Shown here: positions 42,605-52,700 of the stretch, in pieces | Numbering within the stretch: position 1 is the first letter of the stretch | Layout of the letters: the number at the start of each line of letters is the position of its first letter | Assembly (NCBI RefSeq): GCF_019279795.1 | Contig: NC_056738.1 | Location: 403,510,771-403,574,770, forward strand | Direction of reading: 5' to 3' | From: Protopterus annectens | Lineage: Eukaryota; Chordata; Ceratodontiformes; Protopteridae | Length of the DNA: 64,000 nt | Made by a program: the position numbers and the translations under genes | Notes under the pieces: model-generated | Told to the model about the DNA's origin: nothing | The model's input: the letters and a program-made list of their open reading frames with translations, nothing else | Database searches by the model: none

Positions 42605-42977
42605 TGTCCTTGTTCTCTGCTTGAATGGGAGTCATCCAAGTAAGGATATATTTGTATTCCTCTGTCTCCAGAATGCAATTACTGGTGCCAGGCACTTTGT
42701 AAAGACTATGGGCGCAGTAGATAAGCCAAAGAGCAGTGCAGAGAATTTGTAATGCATTGAACTTGCCTTGAATCTTGGGCATCTTCTGCATGGTTGTCTG
42801 ATTGGAACATGCAGGTATGCCTCTTAGGTCTAAAGTTACAAGCCAAGCATTCTTGTCCAGCATGGGCAGAAGCTGCTGCAAAGTCAACATTTTCAATTTT
42901 GGAATATCCAGGAAAGTGTTCAGAATAGACAAGTCCAGTATCGGCCTCCAGGCCTTGTCCTTTCTGGGTACCAAGAA
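42605..42977 (-). pseudogene. D5 RT, middle segment between D6 and D7
   Basis: Minus strand: MVPRKDKAWRPILDLSILNT, MLTLQQLLPMLDKNAWLVTL, then a 2-nt shift, LCTALWLIYCAHS (off-frame copy of LPFGLST block) and YLDDSHSS with the catalytic YLDD at 42631-42642. It joins 48521 upstream (GQGFYLT) and 37347 downstream (HLAFVKK). Confidence 0.88.
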
Positions 42978-43205
42978 AGTACAGTTTTGTATCTACCATA
43001 AATGTAGATGTCCGATAGATATGCAACTGCAGTCCTGACATATGGGTTGTCCTGCCTCAGGCAGCCATTCGGTCGGCCGGATTCCAAAGTCTGGGTCCGG
43101 CGTCGGCTGATGTCGCCTCCTCCCAGACGTCAGAGCGGCTGGGGTATAAAGGCATCCGCCGACGCCATCTTCTTCGGTGTTTCTTGCCCCAGATGCCAGG
43201 TGCCC
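42978..43205 (-). repeat. D7 3' ITR
   Basis: agtacagttttgtatctacc, ataaatgtagatgtccgata, cagacgtcagag near 43123 (CRE with one change), ggggtataaagg near 43142, inner edge agatgccaggtgcc. Confidence 0.9.
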
Positions 43206-43369
43206 TCCAAGGAAGGCTAAATTTAGAAACTGGATAAAAAATTCCAGACATACACAACAGTAATAAACAGATACACCATAACAGATATCCCCAGCTAATT
43301 TGAAAAAGGGGGGAAAGTGGACCCAAAAGGAGAATATACAGAGGGGTAGGAGGGAGGGAAAACCTGACT

Positions 43370-43480
43370 GCAGTTGCATATCTATCTGACATCTACATTT
43401 ATGGTAGGTACAAAACTGTACTATGTCCTTCAAGAATGCAACTGCAGTCCTGACATATGGGTTGAATACCATAGCCAAGC
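43370..43480 (-). repeat. D7 internal complementary region
   Basis: gacatctacatttatggtag, gtacaaaactgtactatgtc, cttcaagaatgcaactgcag, tcctgacatatgggttgaat. The second half is the complement of the right terminus ctgcagttgcattcttgaag gacat. Confidence 0.92.
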
Positions 43481-43489
43481 TGGGGGTGG

Positions 43490-44527
43490 TAGGATCTAAG
43501 AAAGAGATGGTGTAGCTAACATGCCCTGCAGGACTGCCGAAGCAAAGCCTGCTCGGGATCTGGAGTATAAAGGCAGGTTGTAGTGTTTGGTAAATGTATG
43601 CACGGAGCTCCATGTAGCAGCCTCTAGAATGTCCTTTGCAGACACTCTTAGAAAGGCTGTGGATGTGGCTATAGCTCTGGTGAAGTGGCCTAATATTGGC
43701 TGGCACACCTTTTCCATGGAAAGAGTAACAGAATCTGAGGCAGTGTCCAATCCATTTTGAAATTGTTAATTTGGAGATTGCCTTTCCTTGCACTCCAGCA
43801 GCATAGGCTACAAATAATTGGTCAGACTTCCTGGTGGTCTTTGTTCTGTCCAAGTAGTAGAGTAATTGTTTGTGTATGTCCAAAGTGTGCAGCAGCTTTC
43901 CCCCCTTAATTTGAGGATTGGGAAAGAAAGTAGGCAGGTGAATTGCTTGATTTAGACGCCCTGGATATCACTTTTGGCATGAATGAAGGATTGGTTCTTA
44001 GAGAAACTCTGTCCTGATGAAAAATGAGAAAGGGAGGTACTGCCATGAGGGCCTGTATCTCAGACACTCTTCTTGCTGAGGTAACTGCCAACAGGAAAAC
44101 CGTTTTCCAGGAGAGAAATTGCATTTCTGAAGATGCTGCTGGTTGAAAAAGGAGGAAGAGTTAATTTTTCCAAGACGTAATTGAGGTCCCATGCAGGTAC
44201 TGGTGGTTTTCTGGGAGGTTTGATATTCTTTATCCCTCTTAGAAACTGTCTTAGCAAGGGATGCGAAAACACAGGTGGGTCACAGTTGTATTTTGCAGAG
44301 ATTGCTGAAGCGTGAATTTTAATGGAAGAATATGAGAGGCCACTGAAACATTTCTGCCAAGTATTCCAATATCTGTGGTATGCTCATTACTGATGCATCC
44401 TGACCCTTTTTGGCATTCCGGAGGATGAATCTCTTCCACTTGGCTGAATAGGTTTTTCTGGTGGAAGGTCTGCGTGCTTCCAGCAAGATTTCTTGAACTT
44501 TTTCGGAGAGAGAGATATGGGTAAAAG
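43490..44527 (-). pseudogene. D7 tyrosine recombinase
   Basis: Blocks over four frames: RRPSTRKTYSAKWKRFILR at 44319-44543; FSHPLLRQFLRGIKNIKPPR and VLEKLTLPPF at 44060-44272; LSWKTVFLLAVTSARRVSEI (first Arg) at 43906-44124; then KQLLYYLDRTKTTRKSDQLF at 43800-43883. The second box appears as RPLHQSYSH in the long frame 42993-43883, against HFTRAIATSTAF in 43496-43750. Then ATWSSVHTFTKHYNLPLY with the Tyr codon at 43580-43582. Catalytic residues survive but three or four frameshifts separate them. Confidence 0.85.
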
Positions 44528-45400
44528 TCATGGAACCCTCCAAGCTGTCAGCTGCAATGTTTGCAGGTTTTGATGAACAGTCCTATAATTGTGCTGAGTT
44601 AGAAGCAGAGGCCAGTGAGGCAAGGGCCACGGTTTGGTGCGAGTTATGCTCAGTAGCAATGGATACCAGTGCTGCCTTGGCCAGTCTGGAGCTATCAAAA
44701 TTCCTTTTGGTGGTTCTGCTTTGATCTTCAGTAACACCTTGGTCAGTAATGGTAGAGGAGGGAATGCATAAATTGTTAGGGAATTCCAGCTGAAGGAGAG
44801 AGCATCCATTCTCCAGGCTAGAGGATGGTGCGTCCTTGAGCAGAACTTCTCCAGGTGATGATTGAGGTGAGAAGCAAAGAGATCTATGTCTGGTCTTCCC
44901 CATGTGAGAAAATGCGTGGATTGCAGCATCCATTCGTGTGGATCCAAAAAATTTCTGCTCAGCCTGTCCGCCAGAACATTGTCCTTGCCTGGAACAAACT
45001 GGGATTGCAAGTGGATGTTCAGTTTCAGGGACGTTTCCCAAAGAGTCATTGTTAGTCTGCAGAGGGGATACGAATGAGTGCCTCCCTGCTTGTTTATATA
45101 CCACATGACAGTGGTGTTGTCTGTCCTTATTAGCAGATGACCTTGTTGAAGGGATTTTCCGAAGGCCTCTATTGCATGTATCACTGCCAACATCTCTTTT
45201 TGATTTATGTGCAGATGCATTTCCCTGGGAGTCCATTGCCCTTGAATGCATCTGCCCTCCATGTGCGCCCCCCCATCCATGATCTGAGGCGTCTGTTGTA
45301 ATGGTTTGACTTGCTAGAGCTTGGTTGAAAGACATGCCTTTGTTTAAATGACTTGCTTGAGCCCACCACAAAAATTCCCTTTGCAGGCATGGAATGAGTG
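44528..45400 (-). CDS. D7 RNase H and linker domain, open for 250 codons
   Basis: Open stretch 44528-45280: MHLHINQKEMLAVIHAIEAF (Glu), LIRTDNTTVMWYINKQGG (Asp), HSYPLCRLTMTLWE, VPGKDNVLADRLSRNFLDPH (Asp), WGRPDIDLFASHLNHHLEKF, CSRTHHPLAWRMDALSFSW, YAFPPLPLLTKVLLKIKAEP, GILIAPDWPRQHWYPLL and LTQHNYRTVHQNLQTLQLTA. The first Asp block (TITTDASDHGWGG) is just upstream in the RT frame, one frameshift away near 45260. This is the best preserved RNase H-linker of the window; in DIRS it removes the RNA strand after reverse transcription. Confidence 0.88.
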
Positions 45401-46529
45401 GTATTACGTCTTCTAGATTGTGGCTGTGTTGAGACCATAAGCTTTTTAAGTACCATTGTAGCTTTCTCATGTGTAGTCTTGCCAGAGGATCAGAAAAATG
45501 CAAGATGCCGTGAACCCCAGGGCCTGCAGGATCTTCCTTGCGGTCAGCTGGGTGAGCTTTGCTAGGCTTTTGAAGTAATCTGGTAAATGCTCTTGTTTCT
45601 CCTCTGTGAGGAAAGCCACTTGTGATTGTGTCCAGTTTTGTTCCTAGAAAAATAATCTGTTGGGATGGCAATAGTCTTGAGTTTTGAATGTTGACTGTGT
45701 ATCCTAAAGCCTGTAGTAATCGAATGACATAGTCCAAGTTTCTTATCAAGGTTTGTTTGCTGTCTGCTTGTACAAGGCAGTCATCCAGGTAAGGGTATAT
45801 TTGAATCCCCTGGAGCCTGCAATGTGCAACTACTGATGCCAGGCATTTCGTGAATACTCTGGGCACAGTAGATAAGCCAAACGGCAATGCTGAGAATTGA
45901 TAATGCTCTGACTCTGCAAGAAATCGGAGGTATCTTCTGCAACAGTGTCTGACTGGGACATGCAGGTATGCCTCCTTGAGGTCCAGAGTAACCAGCCAAG
46001 ACCCCTTGCCCAGCATGGGAAGGAGTTGCTGTAACGTTAGCATTTTGAATTTTGGCACAATGAGAAAAGTGTTTAGAGCGGACAAGTCCAGTATAGGTCT
46101 CCATTGCTTTTCTTTTCTTGGAACAAGGAACAGTCTTGAACAGAATCCCTGGCCTTGTTCCTGAGGAGGAACCTTTTCTATTGCTTTTATTTGTAACAGC
46201 TTTGAAACTTGTATGAGTGCCTCTGCCCTTTGATTTTGTGGCAGGTTTTGCATGCCTTGTCTCGTTGGTAAGGTATGGAAGTGGAACCTGTAACCTTTGT
46301 CTATGTCCAGAATCCATTTGTCCTTGGTTAAAATGTGCCAGTTCTTTGAGAATAAGGATAATTTTCCACCTAGAGGTGCTTCTCTTTGAGCCTTGGTCGG
46401 CGGTGTGAAAGTCAAGTCATTGTGATTGTCCCTGTGGTGCAGCTGAACTCCCTGCGCCACTTCTCTGATTTGGTGGTTGCCATTGGCGGCCCCTGTAGGA
46501 GCCTCGGTATTGCCCTCTACCTCGAGCAC
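45281..46529 (-). CDS. D7 reverse transcriptase (648-codon ORF, 44583-46529)
   Basis: Single open frame from about 46529: WILDIDKGYRFHFHTLPTR, LPQNQRAEALIQVSKLLQIK, GQGFCSRLFLVPRKEKQWRP, ILDLSALNTF, MLTLQQLLPMLGKGSWLVTL, DLKEAYLHVPVRHCCRRYLR, QFSALPFGLSTVPRVFTKCL and IQIYPYLDDCLVQADS with intact YLDD (45780-45791). After IIFLGTKLDT the frame reads SGFPHRGETRAFTRL, a short out-of-frame patch, and returns at LARLHMRKLQWYLKSLWSQH; two compensating indels are likely. The ORF then passes out of the RNase H frame near 45260. The start codon is uncertain. Confidence 0.92.
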
Positions 46530-46599
46530 GCCTGTTTTTCCCCTTTGAAACAGGTCAGTGTCTGGAAAGGACCAATTCTTTGAAGGCCAATTCCTGCTG

Positions 46600-48223
46600 A
46601 ATCTGGGTGGCTGAACCTAGAGGAAATCCTTGACTGTCTGTACTGATTTAGCCTTTTCCTCAATAGACTTAAAACACATCCTGTGCATTAGCACCAAAAA
46701 GCTTCTGTTTTTCCAGAGGTGCATCTAGGAGCTTTACATTAACATGGTCTGGCAGTGGCTGTTCTTTCAACCAAGCATGTCTACGTATAACGGCCCCTGT
46801 CATAGCTGCCCTACATGAAGCTTCCAATGCATCATAACCACACTGAAGAAAATGATTGCTAACCTGCTGAGTGTTATGAACCAAATCCTGCAATGCCTTT
46901 CTATCTATAGGCTCAGGAGAGGCTAACTTTTTCTGCAAATCATCCATTAAGTAATACTGGTACTAAAACATATGAAAAAGACAGTTAAGTGACCTCATGG
47001 CAAGGGTGGAAGAGGTATAAACTTTTTTGCCCCGTCTCTCCAGGAACCTAGATTCCCTGTCCGCGGGCAAAGGGTTTTTGGCAGAGGAAGTAGCCACTCC
47101 TTTGGGCCCCTGAGAAATAGTTTCTAGATCCATAGAGTGGGCCTTCGAGAGATGCTTATGAGTTTCAGGAACCCTGTAATATCTGTCTGGCTTGACAGGA
47201 GCAGGAGTGAGAGAGAATCAGGGGAAGCACTGGAGTCTGAGTATACATCATCCAAGACATCAAACACTGGAGGAATAGCTAATGGTCTGTGCTGGGGTAA
47301 CTTAAGGAAGGTACGTAGCCTTTTCCTGGAGTCAGAGAATTCCTGACCCTGCCACTGAAAATGTTCTCTCATGGAGTGGAGAACTTCTCCGAAAGAAATA
47401 TCCTCTGGAGGAGAGGCAAAAGGAATTGATTCCTTAGCATCAGAGTCCTCGTAGGCCTGGAAGGATTCTTCCTGGGTATCTGAGTGCTCTGAATCCCTAA
47501 AGGCTTCATCTGAAGAGAGGGTATCTGTCTGCTCAGTTCTAGGCCTTTTATCTGCAAGCGGCTGAGAACCCCTGTCTGGATGCGACTGAGAACCTCTGAT
47601 AAGAGAGATTAGATCTGCAGCTAGAGTCATGATCTGTTTATCAGAAGAGGGGCCCTGGGAAAAATATTTAGGATGGGCCTTAGCCTGGCTGGCAGCCTTA
47701 GCACGTGTGAAGGCCTTGATGGACATGGAGACCGGAGACCTAGCTGCCCCATGTGCAGGAGTAACTTTATCCACTGTTATGGTGTCAGGTAACTCTAGAG
47801 CTTCAGTTTCGGGAGGAAAATCAACAACAGGCACTGGGGAAACCTCCGGGACCGAAGTATGCGTTAAAGCGGTGTCGTCGGCCTGGAGCGGTTGAATTAC
47901 CGCCTCCAAAGAGACAGATGCACTCGCGGAGGGCTTAGGCGTGGTATTGGTGGACGACGCGGGCCGAGGATGTCTGTCCCGGTCCTTACGTTTTTTGGAA
48001 ATATGCGGGGTCGGTTGTTCCGACGGCATGATATAAGCGCAAGTTTCGCCAAAAAAGTCTTCAGCAAATTCTGCCCGGCGCCTGAGAGTGCGCTTATTAA
48101 AGCAAGCACAGGCAGAGACGTCGTGGTCTGGGCCCAGGCAGGGAAGGCAGTAAGAATGAAGTCCTTATGAGGTATTTGTTTACCACGAGACAAACAATTA
48201 ACTTTTTCAATTTTTTCTGACAT
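46600..48223 (-). pseudogene. D7 gag
   Basis: ATG at 48221-48223 (MSEKIEKVNCLSRGKQIPHK). A 1-nt deletion right after KDF throws the zinc block out of frame; it is readable as CLPCLGPDHDVSAC in the next frame. 47124-48029 (about 300 codons): MPSEQPTPHISKKRKDRDRH, Pro/Ser-rich linker, LAADLISLIRGSQSHPD, SPPEDISFGEVLHSMREHFQ, LRTFLKLPQHRPLAIPPVFD. 46669-46947: VSNHFLQCGYDALEASCRAA and VIRRHAWLKEQPLPDHVNVK. Two later frameshifts. Confidence 0.85.
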
Positions 48224-48239
48224 CGGCTGAGGCAAGAAA

Positions 48240-48520
48240 AATGTTCCCCAACGGAGTACTTAGCTTTTTGATGACTTTGGTAACTGAAAACACAGGAGCT
48301 GACCGACCGGCACTTGCGAACTGCTTCTGCTTCGGGCACCGCTCGGCAAGAAAGACTGAAGATGGCGTCGGCGGATGCCTTTATACCCCAGCCACTCTGA
48401 CGTCAGGGAGGCGGCGACATCAGCCGACGCAGGACCCAGACTTTGGAATCCGGGCGACCGAAGGGCTGCCTGAGGCAGGACAACCCATGTCAGGACTGCA
48501 GTTGCATTCTTGAAGGACAT
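48240..48520 (-). promoter_or_regulatory. D7 5' ITR with CRE octamer and TATA box
   Basis: TGACGTCA at 48398-48405, then GGGGTATAAAG on the minus strand (48379-48389), leader catcttcagtctttcttgcc. Outer terminus caggactgcagttgcattct tgaaggacat. CRE to TATA spacing is 8 bp, as in D3 and D5. Confidence 0.78.
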
Positions 48521-48745
48521 CAGTCAAGTAAAAACCTTGTCCCTGCTCTTGCTCTGGTGCTTGTTGAATAGCCCCCATGTCCATGAGGGATGAGACTTGT
48601 TTTTGTGCCTCTGCCCATTGATTTTTTGGCAGATCTGGCCAGTCGTTTGCCTTTAGCAGAGTATGGAAATGGAACTTGTAGCCTTGTGACACTGTTTAGA
48701 AACCACTTGTCCTGGGTTATGATGTGCCAATTTTGAGCAAAAAGT
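48521..48745 (-). pseudogene. D5 RT, N-terminal segment
   Basis: 48420-48692 reads SQGYKFHFHTLLKANDWPDL, PKNQWAEAQKQVSSLMDMGA and IQQAPEQEQGQGFY on the D5 side, then crosses into D7. Matches the same region of D3 (LPQNQRAEAQKQISALMDMK). Confidence 0.88.
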
Positions 48746-50587
48746 GCTAATTTTCCCCCTAAGGGTGCTGCCAGAAGTTAAGTGCTTGGTGCAGGCAGGG
48801 GGAAGTCATTGAGACTGTTTTCTGTATGCTTGTGATCCATCTTCCCCAGCTTTGGAGGTAGAAGCACCCTATTGCTTGGGGCCTGTAAGAACCTTGCACC
48901 TGGGATCTGCCCCTTGGGCATCTGGGTCTGCCCCTTTGAGGTCTGTCTGACACAGGAAAGGGCCAATTTTTTGTAGGCCAGTGTCTACTAAACCTTGGTG
49001 GCTGTACTTGTAAAAAATCTGACAGTTTGCATAGATTTAGCTTTGTCCTTCATTTTCTTTAACACCTCTTCTGCCTTAACACCAAACAAAGTATCATGCT
49101 GTAAAGGTGCATCTACTAATTTAACTTTAACATGATCAGGAAGATTTTGTTCCTTTAACCAAGCATGCCTCCTAATTACAGAACCCATAGCTGCGGCCCT
49201 GCAGGAGGCCTCCAAAGAATCAAAACCACATTGCAAAGTATGTTTTCCAACTTGTTCTGCTGCATAAAATAAATCCTGCATTTCTTTGTTTTCTGCACAT
49301 TCAGAACTTAACATTTTCTGTTTAAGCAATCCCATGACATGTTGCTGATACTTAAGCATATGCAATTGACAGTTTAAGGCCCTTACAGCCAAAGTTGCAG
49401 ATGTGTAAACCTTTTTTCCCCCCATCTATCCAGTGACCTTGAATCTCTGTCAGAGGGGGTTGGGTTTTTTGCCATGGAAGCCTTAACTCCCTTGGGACAC
49501 TGTGAAATAGTTTCTGGGTCAGCAGCAGGGTTTTTAAAAAGAAATGAGAGAGTCAGGAACCCTGTAATATCTGTCAGGCTTAACAGGGGCTGGAGGTAAA
49601 TAGTCAGGGGGGTCAGACCAGACTCCGGAAACGCATCTACAATGTGTAACAGGTGGAATGGCTAGAGGCCTGTGCTGAAGTAGTAAAAGAAAATCCCGGA
49701 GCCTCTTTTTAGATTCTGAAAAATCTTAGCTCTCCCAATGGAAATGCTCCCTCATGGTATGCAAGGTTTCCCCAAAGGAATAGTCCTCAGGAGGAGATGC
49801 TGAAGGTATAGATTCTTCAGCATCAAAATCCTCATGGGGGGGGGGGGAGTATCCCTGATCAGAAGAGGAATCAGAAGAAATAGAAACCATGATCTGAAGA
49901 TTCACAGTCGGTGTCTTGCCTAGGCCTCTTAGGAGGGGGATGGGAACCCCTGATCAAGGTAATAAAGTCTTCAGCCATTTTGAGCATCTGTTTTTTGGGC
50001 ATCGAGCCTGTCCACGTGGCTCTTGAGTTTGTTTCCTTGCTTTAGAAGATGCTTTAGTCTTTGAAATTGAAGTTTTCATGTAAAGATGTTTAGGTCTGAA
50101 TACACCCTCAGAAGCCAATACCTCCTCAGCGGCTCCAGACCCATCTGAGGGATTAGCGTCCGAGGCTCCAATACCTTGAGTATCCAGCGGCATGGCCGAC
50201 TCCACGTGGGAGTCTGTAGCGGGCTGCGACTCTAAAGAAGTAGCGGGAGTCAGGGGCTGCGAAAGCGCCTCACTGAGAACCGGCGACTAGCTTAGGAGAA
50301 GCTTAGTCTGTTTTGGGCCTTGGTTGTTTTTCCTCTATTCTTTTCTTTGCGTTTTTTGTAAACTCCGGTAGTCGGATGGCTGTACGACGACATTTCAGGA
50401 TAAACTGGCGTCCAAAAAAATTTAAAGCAAAATCATACAGACGCTTAATAGTGCATTGGTTAAATCTAGCACAAAACCAACCACCAGTAACGTTGTGATC
50501 AGGGCCTAGGCAAGGAATACAGTAAGAATGGAAATCCTTATGAGGCATTTGCTTACCACAAGAAATACAATTAACTTTTTCTGACAT
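48746..50587 (-). pseudogene. D5 gag
   Basis: ATG at 50585-50587. 50303-50617 holds the clearest zinc block of the window: VNCISCGKQMPHKDFHSYC, IPCLGPDHN, FCARFNQCTIKRLYDF (CxxC, HxxxC, CxxCLGxDH, FC). Then 49954-50205 with SGAAEEVLASEGVFRPK. Acidic and SPPEDYSFGETL-like region near 49750-49850, interrupted by a G-run (49839-49847). 48988-49425 has VGKHTLQCGFDSLEASCRAA, VIRRHAWLKEQNLPDHVKVK and LFGVKAEEVLKKMKDKAKSM. Multiple frameshifts. Confidence 0.85.
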
Positions 50588-50599
50588 CGGTCTGGAGCA

Positions 50600-50882
50600 A
50601 GAAGAAAGTTTCCCCAATGGGATACTTAGCTTTATTGAAGACTTCGGATCTGAAACTCAAACATGAAAATCTCAGGAGTCGGCCGACCAGCACTTGCGAA
50701 CTGCTTCTGCTTCGGGCACCGCGCAGCAAGAAAGACTGAAGAAAATGGTGTCTGCTACTTCTTTTATACCCCTGACGACCTGACGTCAGGGAAGGAGTGA
50801 CAGCAGCCGATCAGGCCGGCTGAGGGCAACCTGCCAGCAGGATTACCCAAATGTAATGACTGCAACAATGAAATATGAACAT
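50600..50882 (-). promoter_or_regulatory. D5 5' ITR with CRE octamer and TATA box
   Basis: TGACGTCA at 50781-50788 and GGGGTATAAAAG on the minus strand (50761-50772). Outer terminus tgactgcaacaatgaaatat gaacat. The segment between CRE and terminus is about 25 bp shorter than in D3 and D7. Confidence 0.78.
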
Positions 50883-51176
50883 AGACACTTGCTCCTTCTG
50901 AAACACCCAGAATGATTCTTGCATGTCACACCCCGCAATTCTGAAAATCACCTTGCTGTAGTCAAAGCTAACAAAATTGCAGTCTCCCAAGACAAGAATT
51001 TTGGGGTAGAAGCAGCTAGTTTTAATGGTGGTAGTGCAAGTTTCTCTACTGCAAAATTTATGACCATTGGTGGAGCAATCTCATTTGTCAGACCTCAATT
51101 ACAGTACCGTTTCAAAGTCACTTCTCTCGCAACAGTAAGAAAAGTAGGAAATGGTTCTACAGGCATAAATGGCTGA
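50883..51176 (-). pseudogene. D4 tyrosine recombinase, middle part
   Basis: Minus strand: EPFPTFLTVAREVTLKRY, then PPMVINFAVEKLALPPLK, LAASTPKFLSWETAILLALT and TARFSELRG (first Arg block). These correspond to VLEKLTLPPFEPAAS, LSWKTALLLAITSARRVSEL in the younger copies. It continues at 34661 after removal of D5. On the other side it is cut by D8 at 51177. Confidence 0.82.
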
Positions 51177-51405
51177 AGTACAGTTGTGTACACTTACCAT
51201 AAATGTAGATGTTAGAGTGTATTCACTGTTGCAGCCCTCACATATGGGTTATCCGGCTCCCGGTAGCCCTCATTCAGCCCGAATACCACAGTCCTTGGTA
51301 CAGGACATCGACTGCAGTCGTCGTAAAACTGATGTCAGTACATCAGGTATAAAGGAAGGCAGCCGATGGAAAGTCTTCAGTTTTTCTTGCTTTAACTGTC
51401 AGGAG
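51177..51405 (-). repeat. D8 3' ITR
   Basis: agtacagttgtgtacactta, ccataaatgtagatgttaga, ctgatgtcagta near 51330 (CRE with one change), aggtataaagga near 51345, cttcagtttttcttgctt at the inner edge. Confidence 0.88.
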
Positions 51406-51514
51406 CCCCAGAAGAAGGCTAATCCAGGAATGGTAGCACCCTGGACACATGTCAAAAAAATAAAAATCCATAGTCTGTGCCTTAGGAAAAAAGGGGGAAT
51501 GGAGGGTGGGAAAC

Positions 51515-51625
51515 TGACTGCAACAGTGAATACACCAACATCTACATTTATGATAAGTGTACACAATTGTACTATGTTCTTAGTGTTTCACTGTTGCAGT
51601 CCTCACATATGGGCCGATTCACAAA
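51515..51625 (-). repeat. D8 internal complementary region
   Basis: ctgcaacagtgaatacacca, acatctacatttatgataag, tgtacacaattgtactatgt, tcttagtgtttcactgttgc, agtcctcacatatgggccga. Confidence 0.88.
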
Positions 51626-51639
51626 GCCCAGTAAGACAC

Positions 51640-52700
51640 AGGGGGGAGGAAGGATCACAGATTAAGGATTGGTGAGGAGGCCCTGCAAAACTGCAGAAGA
51701 AAAACCAGCCCTGGATTTAGAAAACAAAGATTGTAATGCTTTGTGAAAGTATGGACAGAAGACCAAGTAGCTGCTTCTAGAATCCCCTTAGTAGGCAAAC
51801 CTCTCAGAAAGGCTGCAGAGGTAGAGGCTGCTCTAGTAGAATGGGTCCCAATACCCTGAGTGGTAACCCTCCCATACTGCAGGTAATAAAAGTGAACACA
51901 ATGAACAATCCCACTTGGAGATGGCTTGTTTTGAAATAGCCATACCCTGAGCCCCAGGAACAAAGCTAACCAATAACTGTTCAGATTTTCGAAAGGATTT
52001 AGTTCTGTCCAAGTAAAATCTCAGCTGTCTATGCACATCAAGAGTGCAAAATCCTTTCCCCTTTATTTTGGGGATTGTTGAAAAATGTAGGCAGGTGAAT
52101 AGACTTAAGGGTTAAACTGGAAACTGCCTTAGGCATAAAGGCGGGATTGGTTCTCAAAGAAACCCGATCCGAGTGAAAAATAAAGAAAGGTTCTACTGCC
52201 ATTAAGGCTTGTAGCTCAGATGCCCTTCTAGCTGAAGTAATAGCTAAAGGTAAGCAGTTTTCCAGGATAGAAACTTCAAATCTGCAAAGGCAGCTGATTC
52301 AAAGGGAGGCAGAGTAAGTTTTTCCAGGCCAAAATTAAGATCCCAAGCAGGAGTAGGAGCTCTTCTGGGAGGTGTAAGATTACTAGCTCCCCTCAGGAAC
52401 TGTTTCATCAAGGGGTGAGAAAAAATGGGTTGCTCAAAAGAACAATGAGCCAAAATTGCTGAAGCGTGAATCTTGATTGAAGAAAAATAAAGTCCACCGT
52501 TAAAGCAACCCTGCTAGGTAGTCCCGAAGGAGTGAAAGAATGAAGAGTGTCTTATCCTTTAGCTAGCATCCAAGAGCAAAAGTTCTTCCATTTATCTGCA
52601 TAGGATTTTCTTATGCTAGGCCTCCTGGCCTCATGAACTTCAACCACCTGTTGGGAAAGATTTAAAGGCATTAGCCAGGCAGTTAAATGCAGAGTTTGAA
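51640..52700 (-). pseudogene. D8 tyrosine recombinase
   Basis: N-terminal RRPSIRKSYADKWKNFCSW at 52552-52640. 52244-52453 has FSHPLMKQFLRGASNLTPPR, LEKLTLPPFESAAF and LSWKTAYL. The first Arg block (SARRASELQAL) is near 52200-52230. 51833-52036 has HRQLRFYLDRTKSFRKSEQL. 51655-51963 has HSTRAASTSAAFLRGLPTKG and SSVHTFTKHYNL with the Tyr in place. Catalytic residues intact; at least three frameshifts. Confidence 0.82.

Larger units (their letters stand above)
42978..48520 (-). mobile_element. D7: complete DIRS inserted in D5 RT
   Basis: AGTACAG at 42978 and gaaggacat ending 48520, 5543 bp. It splits the D5 RT between GQGFYLT (48521 side) and VPRKDK (42977 side). The reconstructed target ccaagaa|cagtcaag matches the same place in other copies (aaggaacagtcttg in D7 itself), so no bases were gained or lost. 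It has the longest single RT-RNase H ORF of the window. Confidence 0.94.
34662..50882 (-). mobile_element. D5: full-length DIRS split by D6 and D7
   Basis: Termini AGTACAG at 34662 and GAACAT ending 50882. Its own sequence is 34662-37347, 42605-42977 and 48521-50882, about 5.4 kb in total, a normal full length for this family. D6 and D7 both lie inside its RT gene. D5 itself lies inside the recombinase gene of D4. All parts read in the correct order on the minus strand across the insertions. Confidence 0.92.

Noticed and set aside
44583-46529. 648-codon ORF as a possible host gene
   Set aside because: Contains RT motifs in DIRS order (LPFGLSTVPRVF, YLDD) between DIRS gag and YR within an element with both ITRs.
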